Source: Candidatus Saccharimonadota bacterium (GTDB lineage Bacteria; Patescibacteriota; Saccharimonadia; UBA4664). From it: a DNA stretch of 6,486 bases. Made by a program: the position numbers and the translations under genes. Shown here one piece after another: positions 1 to 5,572 of this stretch. Under the pieces are notes generated by a model. That model was not told where the DNA came from. It did not search any database and saw nothing but the letters and a program-made list of their open reading frames with translations. Position 1 is the stretch's first letter, and each line of letters opens with the position of its first letter. The stretch lies in contig JAQZBT010000097.1 of NCBI GenBank assembly GCA_029237755.1, positions 1 through 6,486 of the forward strand, given 5' to 3'.

Positions 1-506
1 TCACTCACAATATTAGTGTTGGCCAGTGCGGTCAGCGTGTCAGGCACGGTCAGGCTAATTTCAAAAATCGCTTTAGCGGAGGGCTCATCCACACACACAA
101 ACGCTTCCCGGGCGTGCACCGCCTCGAGCTGAGTCATGACTATCCACTTGTCGGCGCCATCTTGTGTGTAGCGGCTGCGGTAAAAACCGTGCAGTGAATC
201 CTGGATTTTGCCGGTAAAGGCGATGCTCAGCCAGTGCGCTCCGGGTTTAATCTCTTCCCTAAACACGAACGTCACCGTCTGGTCGTCAGCGTTAGTCTTG
301 ATCTCGACCGGCTTGATACCCGGCTCCAGCGAGGCCAGCGTCACTTCCAGATCTACCGCGTGCAGAGTGAGCTTCTTTGATGGCTTCTTCAGCTCAAACC
401 TGATCTCTTCCAGCGCTCTGAACCGGAACTGGCCCATATCAACGTCAATGCTTAGCCGGTACATCTCAGGAACAATCGAGTCGAGCAATCGAGCTACTTT
501 CGCCAT
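1..506 (-). CDS. M1-family metallo-aminopeptidase, N-terminal part (gene runs off the left edge)
   Basis: The minus strand is open from an ATG at 506 to the window edge, giving 168 residues in frame. The product resembles the N-terminal beta-domain of M1 (PepN/aminopeptidase N-like) zinc aminopeptidases, which remove N-terminal residues from peptides in the cytosol. Supporting segments are VPEMYRLSIDV at about residues 12-22, FTGKI at 97-101, and QLEAVHAREAFVCVDEP at 126-142. The last corresponds to the conserved family stretch of the type Q-x-E-x-x-x-A-R-x-x-F-P-C-x-DEP, followed by KAIFEISLTVP. The family Pro before the Cys is Val here. The catalytic HExxH and GAMEN motifs would lie beyond the edge, so activity cannot be judged. 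The start is supported by GAGG (516-519) 9 bases upstream of the ATG. No signal peptide is seen. The gene is divergent from nusA. Family membership is fairly sure; subfamily is not. Confidence 0.85.
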   Translation of the reverse strand, partial: MAKVARLLDSIVPEMYRLSIDVDMGQFRFRALEEIRFELKKPSKKLTLHAVDLEVTLASLEPGIKPVEIKTNADDQTVTFVFREEIKPGAHWLSIAFTGKIQDSLHGFYRSRYTQDGADKWIVMTQLEAVHAREAFVCVDEPSAKAIFEISLTVPDTLTALANTNIVS

Positions 507-532
507 CTTCACGAGCCTCACGTTACCAACCC

Positions 533-538
533 AGTATA
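533..538 (-). promoter_or_regulatory. Putative -10 box for the M1 aminopeptidase gene
   Basis: On the minus strand TATACT lies about 27 bases upstream of the aminopeptidase ATG. Transcription would begin near 526 and leave a leader of about 20 bases that contains the GAGG ribosome binding site at 516-519. No convincing -35 hexamer is present at 16-18 bases spacing, so this rests on the -10 alone. Confidence 0.4.
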
Positions 539-598
539 GCGGGTTTTGGCTTCGCAGATAGCATTGGCGGGATTGTTATGGGATTGCGGCCCACGTAA

Positions 599-627
599 TT
601 GAACCGGCATCCGATTCGTGCTAGTAT
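599..627 (+). promoter_or_regulatory. nusA promoter, sigma-70 type with extended -10
   Basis: TTGAAC (599-604) and TAGTAT (622-627) are separated by exactly 17 bases. TGC directly before the -10 (619-621) makes it an extended -10. Transcription should start near 634, leaving a leader of about 60 bases before nusA. It is the only good promoter seen in the 189-base gap between the divergent aminopeptidase and nusA genes. Confidence 0.75.
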
Positions 628-637
628 CATCAACGAA

Positions 638-662
638 GTCGGCGTCCTGCCGACCATTTTTT
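638..662 (+). terminator. Terminator-like hairpin in the nusA leader (possible attenuator)
   Basis: GTCGGC (638-643) pairs with GCCGAC (649-654) around a five-base loop. Two bases later comes a run of six T (657-662). This has the shape of a short intrinsic terminator and starts only a few bases after the predicted transcription start. No gene upstream on the plus strand would need it, so it most likely acts on the nusA transcript itself. The stem is only 6 bp and two bases separate it from the T run, so it would be a partial terminator. It could instead simply protect the 5' end of the mRNA. Confidence 0.5.
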
Positions 663-695
663 CTCACAATTGAATAACAATAAGGACATCTAAAT

Positions 696-1919
696 ATGCA
701 AACTAACTTTCTAGCGGCCATCAACCTGATCGCAGAAGAGAAGAACCTGCCCCGCGACATCATCATCGAGACCGTCGAGGCGGCTTTGGCTGCTGCCTAC
801 AAGAAGGACTACTCCGACAAGGACCAGGAGGCCCGCGCCGTCCTCGACCAGACTACCGGTGACGTCCGCATCTTCGAATCCAAGGCCGTTGTGCCGGATG
901 GCGACGTCGAGAACGAGTTCCTCCAGATTGGCCTGACCGACGCCAAGAAGATCGACAAGAACGCTCACGTCGGCACCGAAGAGGAGCCCTATCTCGTCGA
1001 GATGGAAGCTCACCCTGAGGACTTCGGCCGTGTCGCCGCCCAGACCGCCAAGCAGGTCATCATCCAACGCCTCCGCGAAGCCGAGCGTGAAATTGTCTTC
1101 ACTGAGTACAAGGACAAGGAAGGCCTCGTGCTCAACTCCAACGTCCAGCGCGTCGAAGGCAACGTCGCCTACGTCGACCTCGGCAAGGCCACCGGCGTCC
1201 TGTTCGCTTCTGAGCAGATCCCTGGCGAGCGTTACTACACCGGCCAGCGCCTCAAGGTCTATGTCGTCCGCGTCGAGCAGACCGCCCGCGGTCCGCAGAT
1301 CGTGCTCTCGCGTGCCCACGCCAACATGGTCAAGCACCTGTTTGAGCTCGAGGTCCCCGAGATCGAGGCCGGCACCGTCGAGATCATGAACATCGCCCGC
1401 GAGGCCGGCATCCGCTCCAAGGTAGCGGTCCAGTCGCACGCCGCTGGTGTCGACGCCGTCGGTACCTTTGTTGGCGGTCGCGGCTCACGCGTCCAAGCCG
1501 TCATGAGCGACCTCGGTGAGGAGAAGATCGACATCATCCCTTACTCCGAAGACCCCGAAACCTACATTGCCAACGCTCTCTCGCCTACTAAGGTAGTGAG
1601 CGTCAGTCTCAACGAAGACGACAAGAAGGCCGTCGTCCGCGTGCCCGAGGACCAGCTGTCGCTGGCCATCGGCAAGCAGGGCCAAAACGTCCGTCTCGCC
1701 GCCAAGCTCACCGGCTGGAACATCGACATCGTATCGGCCGACGAGTCCCGCATCGAAGCCACGGCCGACGCGGCCGAGGAAGTGGCCCCCGCTCCGGCTC
1801 CCAAGCGTGACCTCGAAGGCGACCTCATCGCCGCCATCAACGCTCAGGCCGAAGAAGCACCCCAGACCGACGCCCTGTCGGGCCAAGAGCCGACCGACGA
1901 CGAGCAGCCGAAAGGCTAA
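696..1919 (+). CDS. nusA: Transcription termination/antitermination factor NusA
   Basis: The 407-residue product binds RNA polymerase and nascent RNA and modulates pausing, intrinsic termination and antitermination. Domains in order are the polymerase-binding N-terminal domain (about 1-130), S1 (about 137-205), KH1 (about 235-300) with [17 protein letters not shown] at 251-267, and KH2 (about 300-350) with GKQGQNVR at 326-333. The KH1 loop has VGGRGSR where VGMRGSR is common. An acidic, Ala/Pro/Glu-rich tail (about 353-407) follows; the helix-hairpin-helix acidic repeats of E. coli NusA are absent, as in many bacteria. The ATG at 696 is preceded by AAGGA (682-686) at 9 bases spacing, and the N-terminus aligns with the family start. 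It has its own promoter and terminator and no rimP or infB partner, so it appears monocistronic. Confidence 0.97.
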   Translation: MQTNFLAAINLIAEEKNLPRDIIIETVEAALAAAYKKDYSDKDQEARAVLDQTTGDVRIFESKAVVPDGDVENEFLQIGLTDAKKIDKNAHVGTEEEPYLVEMEAHPEDFGRVAAQTAKQVIIQRLREAEREIVFTEYKDKEGLVLNSNVQRVEGNVAYVDLGKATGVLFASEQIPGERYYTGQRLKVYVVRVEQTARGPQIVLSRAHANMVKHLFELEVPEIEAGTVEIMNIAREAGIRSKVAVQSHAAGVDAVGTFVGGRGSRVQAVMSDLGEEKIDIIPYSEDPETYIANALSPTKVVSVSLNEDDKKAVVRVPEDQLSLAIGKQGQNVRLAAKLTGWNIDIVSADESRIEATADAAEEVAPAPAPKRDLEGDLIAAINAQAEEAPQTDALSGQEPTDDEQPKG

Positions 1920-1932
1920 GCTCCCCCAAACT

Positions 1933-1961
1933 AAAATGGCCCCACCCAGGGGTCATTTTTA
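1933..1961 (+). terminator. Intrinsic terminator of nusA, possibly bidirectional
   Basis: ATGGCCCC (1936-1943) pairs with GGGGTCAT (1949-1956) around ACCCA, with one G-U pair, and is followed by TTTT (1957-1960). The AAAA before the stem mirrors the T run. On the minus strand the same hairpin is followed by TTTTAGTTT, so it could also stop late read-through from the convergent membrane-protein genes. It begins 14 bases after the nusA stop codon. Confidence 0.8.
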
Positions 1962-1997
1962 GTGCTCTACGTTATTAGTAAGGCTACTCATAAACGA

Positions 1998-2041
1998 AAC
2001 GGACCCTGCTACCACGAGTCCGTTGTCGTAGTAACAGGGTC
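1998..2041 (-). terminator. Hairpin terminator of the minus-strand membrane-protein pair
   Basis: GACCCTG (2002-2008), TAC (2010-2012) and ACGA (2014-2017) face TCGT (2026-2029), GTA (2031-2033) and CAGGGTC (2035-2041). The two intervening C/A mismatches on the plus strand become G-U pairs in minus-strand RNA, giving a continuous 16-bp stem with an 8-base loop in that direction only. A U-rich stretch (TTTCGTTT) follows on the minus strand. It lies 14 bases after the stop codon of the last gene. An overlapping alternative stem exists (AACGGAC 1998-2004 with GTCCGTT 2018-2024). Confidence 0.6.
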
Positions 2042-2055
2042 AGGACCCCTCAGGC

Positions 2056-2487
2056 TCAGTACCGCACGGCGGCGAGCCTCTCTTCGCGGCAGAACTCCAC
2101 CACGTCTTCGAATGCGCTGCCGGTCGTACTCCGTACCAAGTCGACGCTCAGGTCGATACCGTGCACTATCAGCGCTTCGTACATCGTCTCAAACGACACT
2201 CGGTGTTTCAGCGCCAGGCTCGAGATCTTCCAGTAGCGGAGCACGTTGAGAGTCGTAAACCCAGCCGCGGCGCCGCCGAGGATGAATCCGCTCCGTCGCA
2301 AGATGCCCGAGATGCCGTCCCGCTTGAACGCGGTCATGGCCAGCCCGATGACGGCCGCGGCTGTCGGCCACGCCACCGCCGTATGAAGTACCTCGCGTCT
2401 GGCGATCTCCTCGAGTGTCAGAGGGCCGCCGCGGGCGTCAGTGCGAGCATCCATGCTGCTGTAGAGAATCCAGTTGAGCCACTTCAT
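2056..2487 (-). CDS. Small two-helix membrane protein of unknown function
   Basis: I do not recognise this 143-residue protein. The frame is open further upstream, but I chose the ATG at 2487 because it has AAGGAGG four bases upstream and overlaps the previous stop codon as ATGA, a typical coupled start. Hydrophobic segments at about 34-54 and 66-84 look like membrane helices joined by a short basic loop (KRDG...RR). A roughly 55-residue soluble C-terminal part contains an acidic/basic helix (about 124-140). No signal peptide, catalytic motif or known domain is visible. It is the second gene of a minus-strand pair and is followed by a hairpin terminator. It shares the pattern R-R-E-x-L...W...AA and K-x-x-V-x5-Y-E-A with the first gene, so the two may be distant paralogues. 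Its stop is TGA. The coding call is good; function is unknown. Confidence 0.75.
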   Translation of the reverse strand: MKWLNWILYSSMDARTDARGGPLTLEEIARREVLHTAVAWPTAAAVIGLAMTAFKRDGISGILRRSGFILGGAAAGFTTLNVLRYWKISSLALKHRVSFETMYEALIVHGIDLSVDLVRSTTGSAFEDVVEFCREERLAAVRY

Positions 2488-2894
2488 GATGCCTCCTTGG
2501 CTGCCTCTTCGGCACGATGTTTTGCTACAGCCGTCTTCAGCTGTTCGGGCGTCATGCGGCGCATCCGTGCGATGAAATAGCTGGCCGTCCACGCCTCATA
2601 GATCAGAGAAGTTGGCACACCAACCTTCCGGGCGGCCTGCCACCATAGGAGCAGCAGGATTCCCAGCACGGCGACCAGGATAAGAAACAGGCCCACCGTG
2701 ACCCAAAGCCAAACGGACAAGAAGGGGGAGTCAATAAACCATGAGACTAGAGCTACCACGAGCCCAACGACTGCCGCCACGACCAGGGCCGCGGCCAGCC
2801 AGCCCAGAACAATAGCGAGAAACTCTCGTCGGGACTTGTATTTGAATCCCTCCAGATACTGGTCCGGCTCGCCGTTATTGCGAGTTGCTTCCAC
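2484..2894 (-). CDS. Small two-helix membrane protein of unknown function, divergent from clpC
   Basis: I do not recognise this 136-residue protein. The frame stays open up to a GTG inside the CIRCE operator. The better start is the GTG at 2894, which has GAGGAGGT 7 bases upstream and lies inside the likely transcript. The product has a charged N-terminus (1-24), two very hydrophobic segments (about 25-54 and 58-84) and a cytosolic-looking tail. The tail carries YEA at 99-101 and a basic, Ala/Glu-rich helix (about 110-136) ending KHRAEEAAKEAS. It shows no known domain. Its stop overlaps the start of the next gene by four bases, so the two should be made together. The upstream region is shared with clpC and contains a perfect CIRCE, so heat-shock control is possible but unproven. 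Confidence 0.8.
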   Translation of the reverse strand: MEATRNNGEPDQYLEGFKYKSRREFLAIVLGWLAAALVVAAVVGLVVALVSWFIDSPFLSVWLWVTVGLFLILVAVLGILLLLWWQAARKVGVPTSLIYEAWTASYFIARMRRMTPEQLKTAVAKHRAEEAAKEAS

Positions 2895-2943
2895 GGTAAA
2901 TACCTCCTCAGGTCGACGGCGTGGAAGGTTACATAATGCTGTA

Positions 2944-2974
2944 TTTATAGAGTATGCACAATCAACCAGCGCAA
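2944..2974 (-). promoter_or_regulatory. Weak putative promoter for the membrane-protein pair
   Basis: On the minus strand TTGCGC (2974-2969) and TATAAA (2949-2944) are 19 bases apart, longer than ideal. Transcription would start near 2937 and include the GAGGAGGT ribosome binding site of the GTG start at 2894. The -35 abuts one arm of the CIRCE, so HrcA bound there could hinder polymerase on this side too. The exact boxes are uncertain. Confidence 0.35.
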
Positions 2975-3001
2975 TTAGCACTCTCTTGCCGCGAGTGCTA
3001 A
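2975..3001. promoter_or_regulatory. CIRCE operator (HrcA heat-shock repressor binding site)
   Basis: The sequence TTAGCACTC-N9-GAGTGCTAA matches the CIRCE consensus at all 18 arm positions. CIRCE is the inverted repeat bound by HrcA, which represses chaperone genes until heat or misfolded protein disables it. It overlaps the predicted -35 of clpC, as expected for repression. It also lies just upstream of the divergent membrane-protein genes. No CtsR-type direct repeat, the more common control of clpC in Firmicutes, was seen here. Confidence 0.96.
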
Positions 3002-3013
3002 CAATGCTATACT
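2986..3013 (+). promoter_or_regulatory. clpC promoter, extended -10, overlapping CIRCE
   Basis: TATACT (3008-3013) is preceded by TGC (3005-3007), an extended -10 like that of nusA. TTGCCG (2986-2991) lies 16 bases upstream as the -35 and falls in the CIRCE spacer, so bound HrcA would block it. Transcription should begin near 3020 and give a leader of about 80 bases. Confidence 0.7.
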
Positions 3014-3030
3014 AATTACACGACTCACTC

Positions 3031-3092
3031 CTGGAACTGCCCCCCGTTTCTCTTGACTCGCAGTTACCAGCGTGGGAGGGTAAGAGAAAGGA
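3031..3092 (+). promoter_or_regulatory. Structured clpC leader that can pair with the ribosome binding site
   Basis: The clpC ribosome binding site is AAAGGA (3087-3092), 8 bases before the ATG at 3101. Upstream, TTTCTCTT (3047-3054) is perfectly complementary to AAGAGAAA (3082-3089). A G-U pair (3055 with 3081) extends one end. CC (3044-3045) with GG (3090-3091), past one bulged G, extends the other. This closes the GG core of the binding site. A separate hairpin, CTGGAACTGC (3031-3040) with GCAGTTACCAG (3060-3070, one bulged base), holds the complementary stretch in its loop, so a pseudoknot is also possible. The complementarity is seen directly; a thermometer role is inferred. Confidence 0.45.
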
Positions 3093-3100
3093 CAATCACG

Positions 3101-5477
3101 ATGGCCGATTTTAGTTCCCAGTTCGATCGGTTCACCGAAAACGCCAAGCGTTGTGCTGAGCTTCTCCCAGCAGCTCGCCGGTGGCGGCTACAAAGGCGCC
3201 TCCGAGACCGCCAAGCGCACGCTCACATACTCATTAAGAGTTGCCAAAGAGTTCGGCCAGCCCTACTGCGGCACCGAGCACATTCTGTTTGCTATCCTGT
3301 CGGAGAAGAGCGCCCGCGCCATCTCCCTCTTAAAGAACGACCTGCAGATCGACCCGAGCATCATCCGCTCGGAGCTCGAAAATTACCTCGGCAACCAGCA
3401 GTACTTCTACGCCGAAGACGAACGGACTACCGGGCGTGGCTCCAAGAGCAATGCCAAGTCCAAGACCCCGGCCCTCGATCACTTTGGCATCGACATGACC
3501 GCCAAGGCCAAGGACAACGCGCTCGACCCGATGGTCGGCCGCGAGACTCAGCTCGCCCGCGTCATCTCCGTACTCAACCGCCGCACCAAGAACAACCCCG
3601 TCCTTATCGGCGAGCCGGGTGTTGGTAAGACCGCCATCGCCGAAGGTCTGGCTCAGCGCATCATCGCCGAAGAGGTCCCCGAAATGCTTCAGGGCAAGCG
3701 CCTCGTCATGCTCGACCTGGCTTCCGTCATCGCCGGTACCAAATACCGCGGTGAGTTTGAGGAGCGCCTCAAGAAGATTCTCGACGAAGCCAAGGCTTCT
3801 CCCGAGGTGATCCTGTTCATTGACGAGCTGCACACCGTAGTCGGAGCCGGCGCTGCCGAAGGTGCCATCGATGCCGCCAACATTCTCAAGCCCGCTCTCA
3901 GCCGCGGCGAGATTCAGGTCATCGGCGCCACTACCCTCGACGAATACCGCAAGCACATCGAAAAGGACGCCGCTCTCGAGCGCCGCTTCCAGCCCATCCA
4001 GGTCCCCGAGACCACCGTCGAAGAGACCATCGAGGTCCTGCGCGGTCTGCGCCCCCGCTATGAGGAGCACCACCGCGTTGAGATCACTGACGAAGCCATC
4101 GAAGCCGCCTCCAAGCTGGCCAAGCGCTATGTCGCCGACCGCTTCCTGCCCGACAAGGCCATCGACTTGGTCGACGAGGCTGCCTCGCTCGCCCGCATTA
4201 AGCGCGGTGGCAGTAGCAAGGCTCTCCGCAACCTCCAGAAGCAACTCAACGAGATCCGCGACGACATCGAAAACGCCGTCTTCGACCAGGACTTCGAGCT
4301 CGCCGCCCGTCTCAAGACCCGCGAATCGGTCATCCAGAACCGCCTCGCCCAACTCAAGCTCAAGGAGGGCGCTGCCGACGCGGCTATCAAGATTACGCCC
4401 GAAGACATCGCCCAGGTCATATCGCTCATGACCGGCATCCCGGCCACCCGCCTGATCAAGACCGAAGTCGAGTCACTGCTCAAGCTCGAGGAATCCCTCA
4501 AGCGCCGCGTCATCGGCCAGGACGAAGGCGTCGAAGCCATCGCCCGCTCCATCCGCCGCTCTCGCACCGGCATCGCCGACGAGCGCCGTCCCATCGGCAG
4601 CTTCATCTTCCTGGGTCCGACCGGCGTCGGTAAGACCGAGCTAGCCCGCGTCCTGTCGGAGGAACTCTTCCACGACCGCGACGCCATGATCAAGATCGAC
4701 ATGTCCGAGTTCATGGAGAAGCACAACGTCGCCCGTCTGGTGGGCGCTCCCGCCGGCTACGTCGGCTACGACGAGGGCGGCCAGCTCACCGAGCAAGTCC
4801 GCCGCAAGCCCTACAGTCTGATTCTTTTCGACGAACTCGAAAAGGCTCACCCTGACGTCTTCAACATGCTGCTGCAGATCCTCGAAGACGGCTACGTCAC
4901 CGACGCCAAGGGCCGCCGCGTCGACTTCCGCAACACGGTGATCATCATGACCTCCAACGTCGGCGCCTCCGACATGCACAAGGAAGTGCAGCTCGGATTC
5001 CGCACCGAGACCGCGGGTGAAGAGAAAAAGCTCGAGGAAGAGTACGTCAAGGTCAAGGCCAAGGTGCTCGAGGACCTCAAGAAGCAGTTCCGCCCCGAGT
5101 TCCTCAACCGCATCGACGCCACCGTCGTCTTCAAGGCCCTCAGCCAAAACGACGTCAAGAAGATCCTCGCCATCCAGCTGACCGATCTACAAAAGCGCCT
5201 CGACGAGCAGGAGCTCAAGCTCCGCGTCCAACCCTCAGCCCGCGCCCTCCTCATGGAGAAGGGCTACGATGTCAAGCAGGGTGCCCGTCCCATGCGCCGA
5301 GCCATCCAGGACCTTCTGGAAGACCCGCTGGCCACCGGCATCCTCGACGGCCGCATCCACCCGGGAGACACCGTCTCCGTCACCCGCAAGGGCGACGCGC
5401 TCCATCTGGCCTCAGAACGCGCCTCCGCGGCCGAGCTCGAGGTCGACGAGGCCGAGCCCGCACCCGCAGCCGAATAA
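3101..5477 (+). CDS. clpC: ClpC-type AAA+ unfoldase, with a frame break near its start
   Basis: ATP-driven ring unfoldase that feeds proteins to ClpP. Translation should begin at ATG 3101 (AAAGGA at 8 bases), whose frame gives the ClpC-like [15 protein letters not shown]. The rest lies in the +1 frame, open from GTG 3153 (774 residues). Skipping one base, for example one C of CCC at 3166-3168, joins them into 791 residues, used for numbering here. Seen in order: a single Clp_N repeat with GTEH (to about 90); D1 Walker A GEPGVGKT (170-177), Walker B ILFIDE (237-242) and arginine-finger region ERRFQ; a short M-domain with a UVR-like coiled coil (about 375-425); D2 Walker A GPTGVGKT (505-512) and Walker B LILFDE (573-578); the ClpP-docking tripeptide LGF (631-633); the D2 small domain and an acidic tail. 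Usual ClpC has about 810-850 residues and two Clp_N repeats. No ctsR, mcsA or mcsB adjoins. The frame break may be real, programmed or a sequence error. Confidence 0.93.
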
Positions 5478-5486
5478 CACAGCCTG

Positions 5487-5529
5487 CCAATCAGAAGACC
5501 CGCCGCCAGGCGGGTCTTCTGATTGGTTT
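5487..5529 (+). terminator. Terminator hairpin of clpC
   Basis: An 18-bp perfect stem (5487-5504 with 5509-5526) closes on the four-base loop GCCA, with a GC-rich top (GACCCGCC/GGCGGGTC). It starts 9 bases after the clpC stop. Only TTTG follows, so the T tract is poor for a classical intrinsic terminator. A small inverted repeat GGTTTG-AG-CAAACC (5525-5538) follows directly. The hairpin would also act as a barrier to 3' exonucleases. Confidence 0.7.
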
Positions 5530-5557
5530 GAGCAAACCAGAACACCGCTCGTGTTTC

Positions 5558-5566
5558 TGATACAAT
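5558..5566 (+). promoter_or_regulatory. Extended -10 promoter of the subtilase gene, leaderless start
   Basis: TGA-TACAAT (5558-5566) fits an extended -10. Only six bases separate it from the ATG at 5573, so transcription would begin at or within a base or two of the start codon. No purine-rich ribosome binding site precedes the ATG (the bases are CCTCTT), which agrees with a leaderless mRNA. The -35 is poor, which an extended -10 can tolerate. Confidence 0.55.
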
Positions 5567-5572
5567 CCTCTT

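Noticed and set aside
208..561. Plus-strand open frame of 117 residues over the aminopeptidase gene
   Set aside because: The minus strand encodes a recognisable M1 domain through the same bases; the plus-strand product is Ser-rich without any motif.
711..1439. Open frame on the minus strand inside nusA (242 residues)
   Set aside because: It is antisense to NusA domains and its composition is a mirror of the biased codons of nusA.
2056..2486. Recoded TGA (code 25) as in some CPR groups
   Set aside because: Both minus-strand genes end sensibly at TGA, one exactly at a coupled start, so TGA acts as stop.
1962..2580. Plus-strand open frames across the membrane-protein genes
   Set aside because: They are Arg/Ser-rich shadows; the minus strand has coupled starts, good ribosome binding sites and membrane helices.
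2488..2592. Longer 178-residue form of the second membrane protein
   Set aside because: The extra residues overlap the conserved-looking tail of the first gene in another frame. The ATG at 2487 has AAGGAGG and the ATGA overlap.
2895..2981. Longer start (GTG at 2981) for the first membrane protein
   Set aside because: It lies inside the CIRCE arm and upstream of the likely transcription start. The GTG at 2894 has GAGGAGGT at 7 bases.
3053..3081. TTGACT (3053-3058) as the -35 of a second clpC promoter
   Set aside because: At 17 bases spacing the -10 position reads GAGGGT, which is not promoter-like.
3330..4352. Long open frame on the minus strand inside clpC (340 residues)
   Set aside because: It is antisense to a conserved AAA+ coding sequence, is rich in Leu/Gly/Asp/Val as expected from the complement of biased GC-rich codons, and has no ribosome binding site or family motif.
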